Below, piece by piece: positions 39,279-48,269 of a stretch of DNA of 64,000 bases. This DNA is from Brucella pseudintermedia. GTDB lineage: Bacteria; Pseudomonadota; Alphaproteobacteria; Rhizobiales; Rhizobiaceae. Numbering within the stretch: position 1 is the first letter of the stretch; every line of letters starts with the position of its first letter. Both the position numbers and the translations under genes were made by a program. The stretch covers positions 275,987 through 339,986 of the forward strand of contig NZ_WBWE01000004.1 in assembly GCF_008932435.1 (NCBI RefSeq), given 5' to 3'. The notes under the pieces are model-generated. The model did not search any database. It had not been told where the DNA came from and saw only the letters and a list, made by a program, of their open reading frames with translations.

Positions 39279-39301
39279 ATGCCGGGCGCGAGGCCCGGCA
39301 T
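39279..39301. terminator. Bidirectional terminator between the AraC gene and kgtP
   Basis: ATGCCGGGC and GCCCGGCAT make a perfect 9-bp stem with a short loop, preceded by AAAA on the plus strand, which is the T-run for the minus-strand MFS gene. Confidence 0.8.
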
Positions 39302-39323
39302 CTCTGCGCTTGGGAGGCTTGTG

Positions 39324-40631
39324 TCAGTCTTCCTTGATCATGCTGTCCTTGCTGGTATCGCGCATGCGCAGGTACACAATCAGGGAAATGCCGATCATGA
39401 CGGTGACATACCAATAAAAGCCGCGTTCCCAACCGCCATTCTTGAAGCTCAGCGCAACGTATTCGGCAGTGCCACCAAAGAGGGTATTGGCAAGCGCATA
39501 GGGCAGCGCCACGCCGAGTGCACGAATGTGTGCCGGGAAAAGTTCCGCCTTCACCACAGCGTTGATGGAGGTGTAACCGGTGACGATGATCAGTGCGCCC
39601 ATGACCAGCAAACCGGCTGTGATCGGGTCCTGGGTCTGTTCGAGCGTCGTGAAGATCGGGTAGGTGAAAAGAACACCTGCTGCACCGAAAGCAATCATCA
39701 GCGGCTTGCGGCCGATCTTGTCCGACAAAGCGCCAGCAATGGGCTGCAGACACATGAAGACGAACAATGTGACGGCGTTGATCTGGCTTGCCACTTCACG
39801 GCTGAAACCGGAGGTGTTCACCAGAAACTTCTGCATGTAGATCGAGTAGGCGTAGAAGGCCAGCGTGCCGCCAGCGGTCAGAAGCATGACGAGAGCGGTT
39901 TCCTTGGGATGGTGCTTGATAAGCGTCCAGAAACCGGATTTTGGTGCATCCTTGGCTTTTGCATTCTTGAAGCTCTCGGTTTCCGCAAGGCCGCGACGGA
40001 GCCAGAACACGACAACCGCGAGCAGTGCACCGATGAAGAACGGAATGCGCCAGCCCCAGGATTCCAGCGCCGCGGTTTCCATGGTCGACTGAAGCACGAT
40101 CAGAAGCAGGATTGCGAGAAGCTGCCCCGATATGAGCGTGACATACTGGAAAGAAGAGAAGAAGCCGCGACGATCCTTGCCCGCCATTTCCGAGAGATAA
40201 GTGGCGCTTGCGCCGTATTCACCGCCGACCGACAGGCCCTGCATCAAACGCGCGAGTACGAGGAGGGCAGGGGCTGCAAGGCCAATGGTCTGGTAGTCCG
40301 GCGTGAGTGCGATGATCAGCGAGCCTGCGCACATCAGCGTCACGGACAACGCCAAACCTGCCTTGCGGCCCTTGCGGTCTGCATAAATGCCCATGATCCA
40401 GGCACCGATAGGGCGCATGACGAAGCCGACCGCAAAGACTGCAGCCGCGCTCATGAGTTGGGCGGTCTGGTTATCGGACGGAAAGAAGTGCGGTGCAAAA
40501 TAGAGCGCAAATGCTGCGTAGACATACCAGTCGAACCATTCGACCAGATTGCCGGTCGAGCCGCCGATAATGGATTTCAGGCGGCTGTTGGTGCTTCGCA
40601 CTTCACTCCGTTCGTTTGTAATTGAGACCAT
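39324..40631 (-). CDS. MFS metabolite:H+ symporter, alpha-ketoglutarate permease type
   Basis: A 435-residue, 12-segment transporter of the metabolite:H+ symporter family. GNLVEWFDWYVYAAFALYF at the N-terminus, the loop 2-3 motif MGIYADRKGRKAGL and SVGGEYGASATYLSEM are hallmarks shared with KgtP and ProP. Imports a di- or monocarboxylate with protons. It is divergent from a DctB/DctD-like two-component system, suggesting induction by its own substrate. Substrate is not certain (alpha-ketoglutarate, proline/betaine or shikimate are family options). Confidence 0.85.
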   Translation of the reverse strand: MVSITNERSEVRSTNSRLKSIIGGSTGNLVEWFDWYVYAAFALYFAPHFFPSDNQTAQLMSAAAVFAVGFVMRPIGAWIMGIYADRKGRKAGLALSVTLMCAGSLIIALTPDYQTIGLAAPALLVLARLMQGLSVGGEYGASATYLSEMAGKDRRGFFSSFQYVTLISGQLLAILLLIVLQSTMETAALESWGWRIPFFIGALLAVVVFWLRRGLAETESFKNAKAKDAPKSGFWTLIKHHPKETALVMLLTAGGTLAFYAYSIYMQKFLVNTSGFSREVASQINAVTLFVFMCLQPIAGALSDKIGRKPLMIAFGAAGVLFTYPIFTTLEQTQDPITAGLLVMGALIIVTGYTSINAVVKAELFPAHIRALGVALPYALANTLFGGTAEYVALSFKNGGWERGFYWYVTVMIGISLIVYLRMRDTSKDSMIKED

Positions 40632-41097
40632 GGTTGCTCCTTCGAATCTCTCGATTTTTGATTTCGCCCCTTGTTTGGGAACCGGCTCGACAAAACGACT
40701 TCGGGGCGTTTTTCCATCGCCTTAGCCCGTCTCTGCACTTCCCGTTTGAGATCGTGAGAAAAGGACTGCGCGGCGCTGGTGAATAGTCTCAGTCCGCGCT
40801 CCGCTTTAGCTGCGAGCACGCAATATCCGGGATCCGGCCGACAGGAGCGGTCTCGGAAATCGATTGCGGTGCTGGCGCTGTGTTGAAGTGGTTCACGGCT
40901 AAACTCCTCCCTTCGAAACTCCCTATTTCGAAGTGGCGCTAACATGCTGCAGGGACGGAAACATCGCCAGACAAACGGGCTAAAAATTTTAAACCATTGA
41001 AAATAAATGGATTTTATCAGTTTCGGTTATGTTTCCTCAAAAAGTGTGTGCAAGATTCTGCGTGACTCTTTAGTGATGTTTGCATAAATCGGCACAA
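40632..41097. promoter_or_regulatory. Divergent promoter region kgtP / sensor kinase with a perfect inverted repeat
   Basis: 466 bases without a convincing gene. A perfect 7-7-7 inverted repeat TTCGAAA-CTCCCTA-TTTCGAA lies at 40912-40932, a good candidate for response-regulator binding. I searched by eye for a sigma-54 GG-N10-GC pair on both strands and found none with correct spacing. GAGTTTAGCCGTGAACC and similar strings show no other structure. The open frames here have no protein-like composition. Confidence 0.5.
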
Positions 41098-42876
41098 ATG
41101 AAGGTGCTGACGAAGATCACAAAGCTCATCCTGGTTGCCCTCGCTTTCTTGCTGTCGCTTGGCGTATGGTTTTCCGCCGGGATATGGGCTGAACGCGAGG
41201 CGCTTGACCGTCTTCGCCAGGACGCGACGCTTATAGCGCGTCAACAGACGCGTCTGATCGATAGCGAACTGGCGAAGTTCCGGTTGCTGCCTGTCGTTTT
41301 GAAGGAATATAGCGATCTGCGCGATGTGCTTGCCGGTGGCTCGCGGGATGCCACCGCGCGTCTCAACCAGAAACTGGAACTGGTGGCACGCCAGATCGGG
41401 TCACCAATCATCTACGTCATAGCGCGGGATGGTACTGTTATCGCGTCCTCGAACGCCGATACACCGGAGAGTTTCGTAGGACGCAATTATGATTTCCGCC
41501 CTTATTTCAAGGGCGCGATGGCGGCGGGGTCTGCCGAATATTATGCCATAGGCGACCTGAGCGGGCGCTTTGGTCTGTTCCTGGCGCGGCGCATTGGCGA
41601 TCAGGCTGATCCGGTCGGTGTGGTCGTGATAAAATTCGAGTTTCACAGGCTGGTTCAGACATGGTCCAACGATCCAGGACAAACCTTCGTTGTCGATCCC
41701 CGCGGCATCATACTCGCCTCAACGGATAAATTCGAAGACCTTCGTTCATTTCAGCCGATATCAACCACAGAACGCACCCGGATCATTGCAAGCGGTCAGT
41801 TCAATGCGGCAGATATGAAACCAAGCAATTATCGCTTTGCACCGGAAGGAATGATGATCGAGCCTTCCGGCGGATATTCAATCGCTGTCGATGAGCCGAT
41901 TGCTGGAACAGCGCTGAGACTGGTCCATATAGAACCAACGGGACCGGCGTTACGCGCCGCAAACGATCTGGCGCGTCTGGTGACGGTGGTCGCCATGCTC
42001 GCTTTCGTCATAATCGCCGGTGCTATTTATTGGCGTTTAAGCCGTGCTGCGCGTGCTGCGGCTTATCGTAACGAGCTTGAAAGTGCGGTTGCGGAGCGCA
42101 CGGCGGCATTGAGTGCCGAAATGGCGGAGCGCGAACTGGCCGACAAGCGCTTTCGCGATGCCCGGGAAGAGCTGGCCCAGGCGAACCGGCTCGCCTCACT
42201 TGGATCGATCACCGCAGGGCTGGTGCATGAAATCAATCAGCCGGTGGCGACCATTCGGACACTTGCGGAAAATGCGCAGCATCATCTGGCGAACGGGAAG
42301 CTCGACAAGGTTGCCAGCAACCTTAATACGTCGGTGGAGCTCACAGCTCGTATAGGCTCCATCACGCAGGAGATGCGTCGCTTTGCCCGGCGCCGGAGCG
42401 GTATTGTTTATCCACTTCCGGTGAATGAGCTGGTGGATGGCACAATGCTGCTGATGGGCGACCGGTTCCGCAACGCCAAGGTCAGGCTGGATATACCGGA
42501 GCGGTCCGACATGGCGATACTTGCCTGCCGCATTCGATCCGAGCAGGTGCTGGTGAACCTGTTGCAGAATGCATTGGATGCGGTGGCGACCAGCCAAAAT
42601 CCTTACGTTGCGTTCAGCATCCGGGAGGACGGCGATCAAATTTCCCTTGTCGTGGACGACAATGGCAAGGGGATTGAACCCGAGCTGGCCAATGAGATTT
42701 TCAGCCCCTTTGTAACGGGAAAAGCGGATGGGCTGGGGCTGGGACTGGGCATTGCAAGAGACCTCATGACTGAAATGGAAGGAACATTGCATGTCGTTCC
42801 ATCGCAGCTTGGCGGGGCGGCGTTTGCCGCTACTTTGAGGCGGGCAAAGAAGGAGGGACACTGTGACGGAAAGTGA
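41098..42876 (+). CDS. DctB-like membrane sensor histidine kinase
   Basis: A 592-residue kinase. TM1 is at about residues 8-28, followed by a periplasmic double Cache/PAS-like domain (FVGRNYDFRPYFKGAMAAG is the typical ligand-loop). TM2 is near 300 (VVAMLAFVIIAGAIYW), then a coiled coil, the H-box GLVHEINQPVATIRTL, N-box NLLQNALDAV and G-boxes DDNGKGI and GLGLGLGIA. The architecture is that of DctB, which senses C4-dicarboxylates. The overlap of 14 bases with the regulator gene shows co-expression. The ligand is probably the cargo of the divergent MFS permease. Confidence 0.9.
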   Translation: MKVLTKITKLILVALAFLLSLGVWFSAGIWAEREALDRLRQDATLIARQQTRLIDSELAKFRLLPVVLKEYSDLRDVLAGGSRDATARLNQKLELVARQIGSPIIYVIARDGTVIASSNADTPESFVGRNYDFRPYFKGAMAAGSAEYYAIGDLSGRFGLFLARRIGDQADPVGVVVIKFEFHRLVQTWSNDPGQTFVVDPRGIILASTDKFEDLRSFQPISTTERTRIIASGQFNAADMKPSNYRFAPEGMMIEPSGGYSIAVDEPIAGTALRLVHIEPTGPALRAANDLARLVTVVAMLAFVIIAGAIYWRLSRAARAAAYRNELESAVAERTAALSAEMAERELADKRFRDAREELAQANRLASLGSITAGLVHEINQPVATIRTLAENAQHHLANGKLDKVASNLNTSVELTARIGSITQEMRRFARRRSGIVYPLPVNELVDGTMLLMGDRFRNAKVRLDIPERSDMAILACRIRSEQVLVNLLQNALDAVATSQNPYVAFSIREDGDQISLVVDDNGKGIEPELANEIFSPFVTGKADGLGLGLGIARDLMTEMEGTLHVVPSQLGGAAFAATLRRAKKEGHCDGK

Positions 42877-44173
42877 GCCCTTGCGGGTGATGCTGGTCGA
42901 CGATGATGCGGCATTTCGTACGGCCCTGGCCGATTCTTTTGAGATCGCAGGTCTCGATATTGAGGCGCATGGTGACGGGCAGTCGGCTTTGAGCAGCCTG
43001 ACGCCCGATTATCCGGGGATCGTCGTGACCGATATTCGTATGCCGCGCGTCGATGGACATGCGGTGATGGAAGCATTACTGGCACGCGACCCGGAATTGC
43101 CGGTCATTTTGATGACCGGGCATGGAGACATTGGAATGGCTGTGGCATCTCTCAAAAAGGGTGCGTTCGATTTCATTGCCAAGCCATTTGCCGCCGATCA
43201 TCTTATATCGAGCGTGCGCCGCGCACTGGAAATGCGCCGTCTGGTATTGGAGAACCGTCGCCTTCGCCGCGCGGCAGCAGATGCAGAGCAGGATTATCCC
43301 TTGCTTGGCGAAACACCGGTAATGATGCGGTTGCGCGATACGATCCGCCAGCTTGCCAGCGTCGATGTGGACGTGTTGATCGAAGGCGAAACCGGCACAG
43401 GCAAGGAACTGGTGGCCCGTCTTTTGCACCGCTGGAGCGCGCGCCATGCACGCGGTTTCGTTGCCGTCGATTGCGCCGCTTTGCCCGATACAATAGCGGA
43501 CGAGGTGCTGTTCGGCAGCCGCATCCAGCGTGGAAGAATAGCCGATGCAGACCGGGGTACTTTGTTTCTCGATGAGATAGACAGCATGTCGCCGGCTGTT
43601 CAGGGCAAGTTACTCCGGGTTGTCGAGGAGCGCGAGCTTCCCTCGCTTTCCGGCGAGCCGCGGGCAGTGAATCTAAGGATCATCGCAGCTGCCAAAGGAA
43701 ATCTGGAAGAAGCTGTGGCCTCCGGTCGTTTCCGTTCCGATCTGTTCTATCGCCTTGAAACGGTGAGACTCCGTGTCCCGCCGTTGCGCGAGCGGCGGAA
43801 GGATATCGGTTTGCTTTTCTCCTATTTTCTTGATGAGGCCGCGGCCCGGTTTGGACGATCGCGGCCAGCCATTGATGCAGCGATGGAAGCAAGGCTGAAT
43901 TCGGACGAATGGTCAGGAAATGTCCGCGAGTTGCGTAATTACGCCAAACAAGTCGTGCTGGGACTGCGTCACGATCCTATCGCGGAACCCAACCCGCCTT
44001 CATTGTCGGAGCAGATGGATCGTTTTGAGGAAAGCGTCATTCGCGCGACGCTTGACCGTTTCAGCGGCGACGTCGGCGCTGCAGCGGAGCTGCTGCGATT
44101 GCCGCGCCGAAGCCTCTATGCCCGTCTACAAAAGCTCGCGATTGACGCATCGGCTTTCAGGAAACGCGATTGA
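42863..44173 (+). CDS. DctD/NtrC-family response regulator lacking the GAFTGA loop
   Basis: A 436-residue protein: receiver (VDDDAAF, phospho-acceptor Asp in VVTDIRMPR, Lys in AKPFA), AAA+ domain (Walker A GETGTGKELVA, Walker B GTLFLDEID, sensor region LPSLSGEPR, R-finger FRSDLFYRLETV) and C-terminal Fis-type HTH (DVGAAAELLRLPRRSLYARL). The segment that should read ELFGHExGAFTGA is shortened to VLFGSRIQRGRIADAD, so the sigma-54-contacting GAFTGA loop is absent. Relatives with such a loss act on sigma-70 promoters or have lost sigma-54 activity. GTG start at 42863 overlaps the kinase gene. Confidence 0.9.
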   Translation: MTESEPLRVMLVDDDAAFRTALADSFEIAGLDIEAHGDGQSALSSLTPDYPGIVVTDIRMPRVDGHAVMEALLARDPELPVILMTGHGDIGMAVASLKKGAFDFIAKPFAADHLISSVRRALEMRRLVLENRRLRRAAADAEQDYPLLGETPVMMRLRDTIRQLASVDVDVLIEGETGTGKELVARLLHRWSARHARGFVAVDCAALPDTIADEVLFGSRIQRGRIADADRGTLFLDEIDSMSPAVQGKLLRVVEERELPSLSGEPRAVNLRIIAAAKGNLEEAVASGRFRSDLFYRLETVRLRVPPLRERRKDIGLLFSYFLDEAAARFGRSRPAIDAAMEARLNSDEWSGNVRELRNYAKQVVLGLRHDPIAEPNPPSLSEQMDRFEESVIRATLDRFSGDVGAAAELLRLPRRSLYARLQKLAIDASAFRKRD

Positions 44174-44241
44174 AATTTGGTGTAGTCTCGTTCAGACAAC
44201 ACGTCGCTGCAGCCGCTTTTCGAATACCAGGCTGCGCAGAC

Positions 44242-45162
44242 CTAATGTGCCGCGGCTGAACGCTGGCGGCTGATCCATGCAGCGCCGATATTTCCGTGCA
44301 AGAAGCCGTTCGAGAGCGGCACGTCGGGATAGATTTTTCGCAAGCGCGCTGTTCCCTCATCAGGGCTGATTGTTTGTTTCAGTACTTCGTCATGGATGCG
44401 GGCCACTTCCACCATATCGCAATCCTGGGGTGACAATCGGAAACGCTTTATTCCCGCATCTTGAAGGTCGGGCAGGTCCTCAATCAGCGACTGACAGGTG
44501 TGAGAGAGCGTTTGCACACCGTTGAGAGCCAGGAAAGGTTGGCTGTCCAGCGTCTTGACAGGCAGCCCGTCCGGTTCTTCACCGCATACGAACTGGCAAT
44601 TGTCCTTTATGTGGCCCTTGGACCGCGCATGCGCGCAACGGGCTGAAATGGCGAGCGGCACGCGTCCGAACGTGAATATCTCGAAAGCAATATCCGGTGC
44701 AGCTTTGACAATCTCCCGGATGGAGCTGATGGGCAACTCCGGCGGAAGACAAATCGATTGCGCGCCGCGGGCGGCAAGAACCTTGGCGGTTGCCGCATTA
44801 TAAACATTGACCAGTGGACCGACCATATGCGGCACGCCTGATAAAAGTCCCAATGCGGACAGGTCGTTCGCCTCAACAGGCAATGTCGCTTGCCCGATCG
44901 TTTGACGGACCTGTTTTGCTTCGCGCTCAAGCATGACCAGTGCCAGCGAACCGAGGCTCACTATCTTTCCCGCACGCTGCAGCCTCTCTGTCACCGCGTC
45001 CATATAGGGCGCCAGGAAATGGAGCCGCTTGGAACAGACGATTTCGCCGACTGTGACGTTCGTTACTGGTGCTTCGTCGGCGATACGGAAGTAAAAGTCG
45101 CGCCATTTCGGGCCATCCCACAGAAAGAGAACGGGACCGAGGCTGAGGCTCGCTGCTGACAT
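44242..45162 (-). CDS. ubiV: Oxygen-independent ubiquinone hydroxylase subunit UbiV (U32 family)
   Basis: A 306-residue U32-family protein. Four cysteines suit a [4Fe-4S] cluster: one in EIVCSKRLH and the set RC...NCQFVC spaced 13 and 4 apart, exactly the spacing of Cys180/193/197 of E. coli UbiV. With UbiU it hydroxylates the ubiquinone ring without O2, using prephenate as oxygen source. It follows ubiU by 2 bases, last in the ubiTUV operon. Confidence 0.9.
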   Translation of the reverse strand: MSAASLSLGPVLFLWDGPKWRDFYFRIADEAPVTNVTVGEIVCSKRLHFLAPYMDAVTERLQRAGKIVSLGSLALVMLEREAKQVRQTIGQATLPVEANDLSALGLLSGVPHMVGPLVNVYNAATAKVLAARGAQSICLPPELPISSIREIVKAAPDIAFEIFTFGRVPLAISARCAHARSKGHIKDNCQFVCGEEPDGLPVKTLDSQPFLALNGVQTLSHTCQSLIEDLPDLQDAGIKRFRLSPQDCDMVEVARIHDEVLKQTISPDEGTARLRKIYPDVPLSNGFLHGNIGAAWISRQRSAAAH

Positions 45163-45164
45163 GT

Positions 45165-46142
45165 CTATCTCCAGCGTTTGTCGTATGCGCCTGAAGTCGT
45201 CTGCTGGCCTTCGCTCAGCAGTCGAAGACGCGAGAGCAAGGCTGCGCGGCTTTCGGGAGACGCAGCAAGCGTCTGGCGCAGGGTGGATACGACCTCGCCG
45301 ACATAAGCCTTGCCGCGTTGACGTCCTTCAATCTTGAGCGCTGAGACCCCTGCCGCCCGCAACTCGTCTATATGGTTCATGACGTCGAGCGAAACGGGGT
45401 CTTCGAAAGCATAGCCTTGCTCATCTGCAATGTTGAACCGGCCCTTGCAAAGCGTTGGGTAGCCGGTAGGTTCGCCTACCGGGAAACGATTGATCGTATA
45501 TTCGCCGAGTTCTGAAACCAGTTCCTGCCCGTCCTGCCGATAGCGAACATGGCTGGCCGGTGAACAGACGCCGTTCATGTTGGGCGACCTGCCTGTGGCG
45601 TAAGAAGACAGTGAGCAGCGTCCTTCCGCCATGACGCATAATCCCCCAAACACGAAAACTTCCATCTCGCAAGCGATCTTGCGGCCCAGTTTCGCGATGT
45701 CGGGGATTGTCAAAACGCGGGGCAGCACGACACGCTTTGCCTTGAACGCGTCGATGAGAAACTGAATTGCGTCTGCATTGGAAGCGGAAGCCTGCACGGA
45801 TACATGAAGCCGCTGCGTCGGATGTTTCTCGGCCGTGTAGGCCATCAGTCCAAAATCAGCGAGGATCACCGCGTCGGCGCCGAGAGCCGATGCGTCGTCA
45901 ACTGCCCGGTACCAGATATGTTCGTCGCCCGCGCGCATGAACGTGTTGATGGCAACAAAGACCTGCGTCTTGCGGGAATGGGCAAACTGGATTGCGTCTC
46001 TTAGTTCCTCACGGCTGAAGTTAAGACCGGGGAAATTACGCGCATTCGTTTCATCGCGAAAACCACAATATACGGCATCTGCGCCAGCCCCTACCGCTTC
46101 GCGTAAGGCCGATGGCGTGCCCGCGGGGCAGATCAGTTCCAT
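45165..46142 (-). CDS. ubiU: Oxygen-independent ubiquinone hydroxylase subunit UbiU (U32 family)
   Basis: A 325-residue U32-family protein starting MELICPAGTPSALREAVGAGADAVYCG. Cysteines in GGLCVMAEGRCSLS and NGVCSP are spaced 7 and 17 apart, matching Cys169/176/193 of E. coli UbiU, with a fourth in TLCKGRFN. These hold a [4Fe-4S] cluster. Forms the heterodimer UbiU-UbiV needed for anaerobic ubiquinone synthesis. Overlaps ubiT by 10 bases. The older annotation as a collagenase-like peptidase should be disregarded. Confidence 0.92.
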   Translation of the reverse strand: MELICPAGTPSALREAVGAGADAVYCGFRDETNARNFPGLNFSREELRDAIQFAHSRKTQVFVAINTFMRAGDEHIWYRAVDDASALGADAVILADFGLMAYTAEKHPTQRLHVSVQASASNADAIQFLIDAFKAKRVVLPRVLTIPDIAKLGRKIACEMEVFVFGGLCVMAEGRCSLSSYATGRSPNMNGVCSPASHVRYRQDGQELVSELGEYTINRFPVGEPTGYPTLCKGRFNIADEQGYAFEDPVSLDVMNHIDELRAAGVSALKIEGRQRGKAYVGEVVSTLRQTLAASPESRAALLSRLRLLSEGQQTTSGAYDKRWR

Positions 46143-46645
46143 TGCGCAGGTTCCTTACCCAAGGCTTTGCTTCGCACATAATTTGCGATCCCGCGCACCA
46201 TTGGCGCAAATGGCCCGGCGCTTGTGCCGAGATCGGACGGAAGATCTATATTGCAATCATCCAGCGCATTACGAAGCGCGAGCATGGCTTCCATGTCGCC
46301 CGTCACGGTAATATCCCGCGAAAAGAACAGTGCGTCCCCATCAAGTTTGCCCTCCAGGAGCGCAAGCAACATGACCAGCGGTCCCTCGATGCCTGCATCG
46401 GCCAATGTTGCCTCATTTTCGCGCACGATCGTGATGCGCGGCTTGTCCGGCTCGATTACAAAAGCAAATGGAATGTCGGACGGGTGAAAACGGAAACGCT
46501 TCGTCGCATAATCCCCGAGGCGTTCGAACAGACCAGGATGAGCTCGCATCACCTGAAAGAATATGCGCGAGACAAACGGGGCGATCAGAAACGGCGGAAC
46601 AAAGCGGGCTGGAACAGCCACAGCCGGGGGTATCTTCATCATCAT
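46133..46645 (-). CDS. ubiT: Anaerobic ubiquinone biosynthesis accessory factor UbiT (SCP2 domain)
   Basis: A 170-residue SCP2 lipid-carrier domain protein: FAFVIEPDKPRITIVREN, DALFFSRDITVTGDMEAMLALRNALD and C-terminal GPFAPMV. UbiT carries ubiquinone intermediates for UbiU-UbiV when O2 is absent, replacing UbiJ. The start is set at the ATGATGATG cluster at 46645 because CCGGAG lies just upstream; an ATG at 46693 would add 16 odd residues and abut the FNR box. First gene of ubiTUV, about 60 bases from the box. Confidence 0.88.
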   Translation of the reverse strand: MMMKIPPAVAVPARFVPPFLIAPFVSRIFFQVMRAHPGLFERLGDYATKRFRFHPSDIPFAFVIEPDKPRITIVRENEATLADAGIEGPLVMLLALLEGKLDGDALFFSRDITVTGDMEAMLALRNALDDCNIDLPSDLGTSAGPFAPMVRGIANYVRSKALGKEPAQWN

Positions 46646-46704
46646 CCAGCTCCGGTGAGCCTTACAAGGTGGAGCCGGAATTAGGCGATTCATTCCAAGG
46701 ACAG

Positions 46705-46720
46705 TTTGATTCAGATCAAA
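46705..46720. promoter_or_regulatory. FNR/FixK-type box between ubiTUV and ubiDX
   Basis: TTTGATTCAGATCAAA contains the exact consensus TTGAT-N4-ATCAA and is itself an extended palindrome. Counted on the minus strand, a class II site (-41.5) would put the start of transcription near 46671, 26 bases before the ubiT ATG, which fits well. On the plus strand the same geometry gives a start right at the ubiD ATG, which is less usual. Confidence 0.85.
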
Positions 46721-46754
46721 GACGACGAAAGAATTCGCTATTCAAGAATGGGCC

Positions 46755-48269
46755 ATGAAAACGTCCCGATCTTTTCCGCCGTATTACGACTGTCTGCAAA
46801 GTTTCTTGTCGGAGCTTGAACGACGCAATGATCTCGTCAGGATCAAGCGTCCGGTATCGCTCGTCCAGGAGATAACGGAAATCCATAAGCGAGTGCTTGA
46901 GAATGATGGTCCGGCTTTACTTTTCGAACAGACCGTCGATGCGGATGGGCGCCAGCACTCAATACCTTTAGTCACCAACCTTTTTGGCTCCAGGCGGCGG
47001 ATTGCTCTGGGACTTGGCCGTTCTGCCGACGAAATTCCCGCCCTTGCCGAGATGCTTGCGGAACTGCGAGCGCCAAAGGCGCCGCGTTCGGCAGGTGAAA
47101 TATGGAGCAAGCTGCCTTTGGCAAAGGCTGCATTGAACATGCGCCCTCGTCACGTTCGAAATGCGCCGGCGCAGGAAAAGGTACTGGAAGACGAAGCCGT
47201 CAATCTCGATCTGCTGCCGATCCAGTGGTGTTGGGCGGGAGAGCCTGCGCCGCTTGTAACTTGGCCACTGGTCATCACACAGGCACCGGACGATCCCTCC
47301 GATGTCAATGTTGGAATTTATCGCATGCAGAAGCTTGGACATGACAAGCTCATCATGCGCTGGCTTGCTCATCGAGGCGGCGCACGCCATCACCGCATGT
47401 GGCAGCGTCGCGGCGAGGATATGCCCGTTGCAGTGGCCATCGGGGTCGATCCGGCGACAATCCTTGCAGCCGTCATGCCCTTGCCTGAAGGGATGAGCGA
47501 ACTTGCCTTTTCGGGCCTGCTTGTCGGGCGGAGGCCTTCGGTGGTCGATGCGCGCACCGTGCCGCTTTGCGTGCCCGCCAACGCTGAAATCATTCTGGAA
47601 GGACGGGTTTCCACAACCGCTACCGCACCTGAGGGTCCATATGGCGATCACACCGGCTACTACAACAGTGTCGAGGAATTTCCGATCATGCAGGTGACGG
47701 CGATCACCATGCGGAAGAAACCCGTCTATCTTTCGACTTACACAGGGCGTCCACCAGACGAGCCGTCAAGGCTTGGCGAAGTGATGAACGAACTTTTCGT
47801 GCCGATTGTGCGAAAACAGTTTCCGGAAATCATCGATTTGTGGCTGCCCCCGGCAGCATGTTCCTACCGTGCAATGGTGGTTTCGATCGACAAGCGCTAT
47901 CCCGGTCAGGCACGGCGGGTGATGATGGGGCTTTGGTCCATGCTGCCGCAGTTCAGCTATACAAAGCTCATAATCGCGGTCGATCCTGATATAAACATCC
48001 GCAACTGGGATGACGTCATGTGGGCGCTTGCCACTCGTTTCGATGCTAGCCGCGACTTGGTTACGCTTACCGATACACCAGTGGATTACCTCGACTTCGC
48101 ATCGCCGCGTTCGGGTCTGGGCGGAAAGCTTGGACTTGATGCCACCAACAAGATTGGCGCCGAGACCGAACGGGAATGGGGCACTGTGTTGAAAATGAGC
48201 GATGATGTGATTGCGCGTGTGGACGCGATGTGGGGCGAGCTTGGATTGGATAAGGAAAACATGCGGTGA
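46755..48269 (+). CDS. ubiD: UbiD-family prenylated-FMN decarboxylase (3-octaprenyl-4-hydroxybenzoate type)
   Basis: A 504-residue UbiD: PIQWCWAGEPAPLVTWPLVITQ, VNVGIYRMQ (metal/prFMN site), YGDHTGYYN, TGRPPDEPSRLGEVMNELF with the catalytic Glu-Arg network, and LDATNKIGAETEREWG near the C-terminus. It removes the carboxyl group of the polyprenyl-hydroxybenzoate intermediate, independent of oxygen. Overlaps ubiX, which makes its prenylated flavin cofactor. The ribosome site is weak (GAATGGGCC). Confidence 0.94.
   Translation: MKTSRSFPPYYDCLQSFLSELERRNDLVRIKRPVSLVQEITEIHKRVLENDGPALLFEQTVDADGRQHSIPLVTNLFGSRRRIALGLGRSADEIPALAEMLAELRAPKAPRSAGEIWSKLPLAKAALNMRPRHVRNAPAQEKVLEDEAVNLDLLPIQWCWAGEPAPLVTWPLVITQAPDDPSDVNVGIYRMQKLGHDKLIMRWLAHRGGARHHRMWQRRGEDMPVAVAIGVDPATILAAVMPLPEGMSELAFSGLLVGRRPSVVDARTVPLCVPANAEIILEGRVSTTATAPEGPYGDHTGYYNSVEEFPIMQVTAITMRKKPVYLSTYTGRPPDEPSRLGEVMNELFVPIVRKQFPEIIDLWLPPAACSYRAMVVSIDKRYPGQARRVMMGLWSMLPQFSYTKLIIAVDPDINIRNWDDVMWALATRFDASRDLVTLTDTPVDYLDFASPRSGLGGKLGLDATNKIGAETEREWGTVLKMSDDVIARVDAMWGELGLDKENMR

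Noticed and set aside
39279..40625. 448-codon plus-strand open frame opposite the MFS transporter
   Set aside because: Very His/Arg/Cys/Gln-rich and starts inside the terminator hairpin; the 12-segment transporter on the minus strand is clearly the gene.
40577..40945. 122-codon minus-strand open frame upstream of kgtP
   Set aside because: Overlaps the kgtP start, arginine-rich random-like sequence, no ribosome site.
40632..41097. Sigma-54 promoter for kgtP or the sensor kinase
   Set aside because: TGGCGCTAACATGCTGC near 40934 has 9 or 12 bases between GG and GC instead of 10, and no other candidate had the right spacing.
44242..46142. Collagenase-like U32 proteases
   Set aside because: The iron-sulfur cysteine spacing matches UbiU/UbiV and the SCP2 gene ubiT is adjacent.
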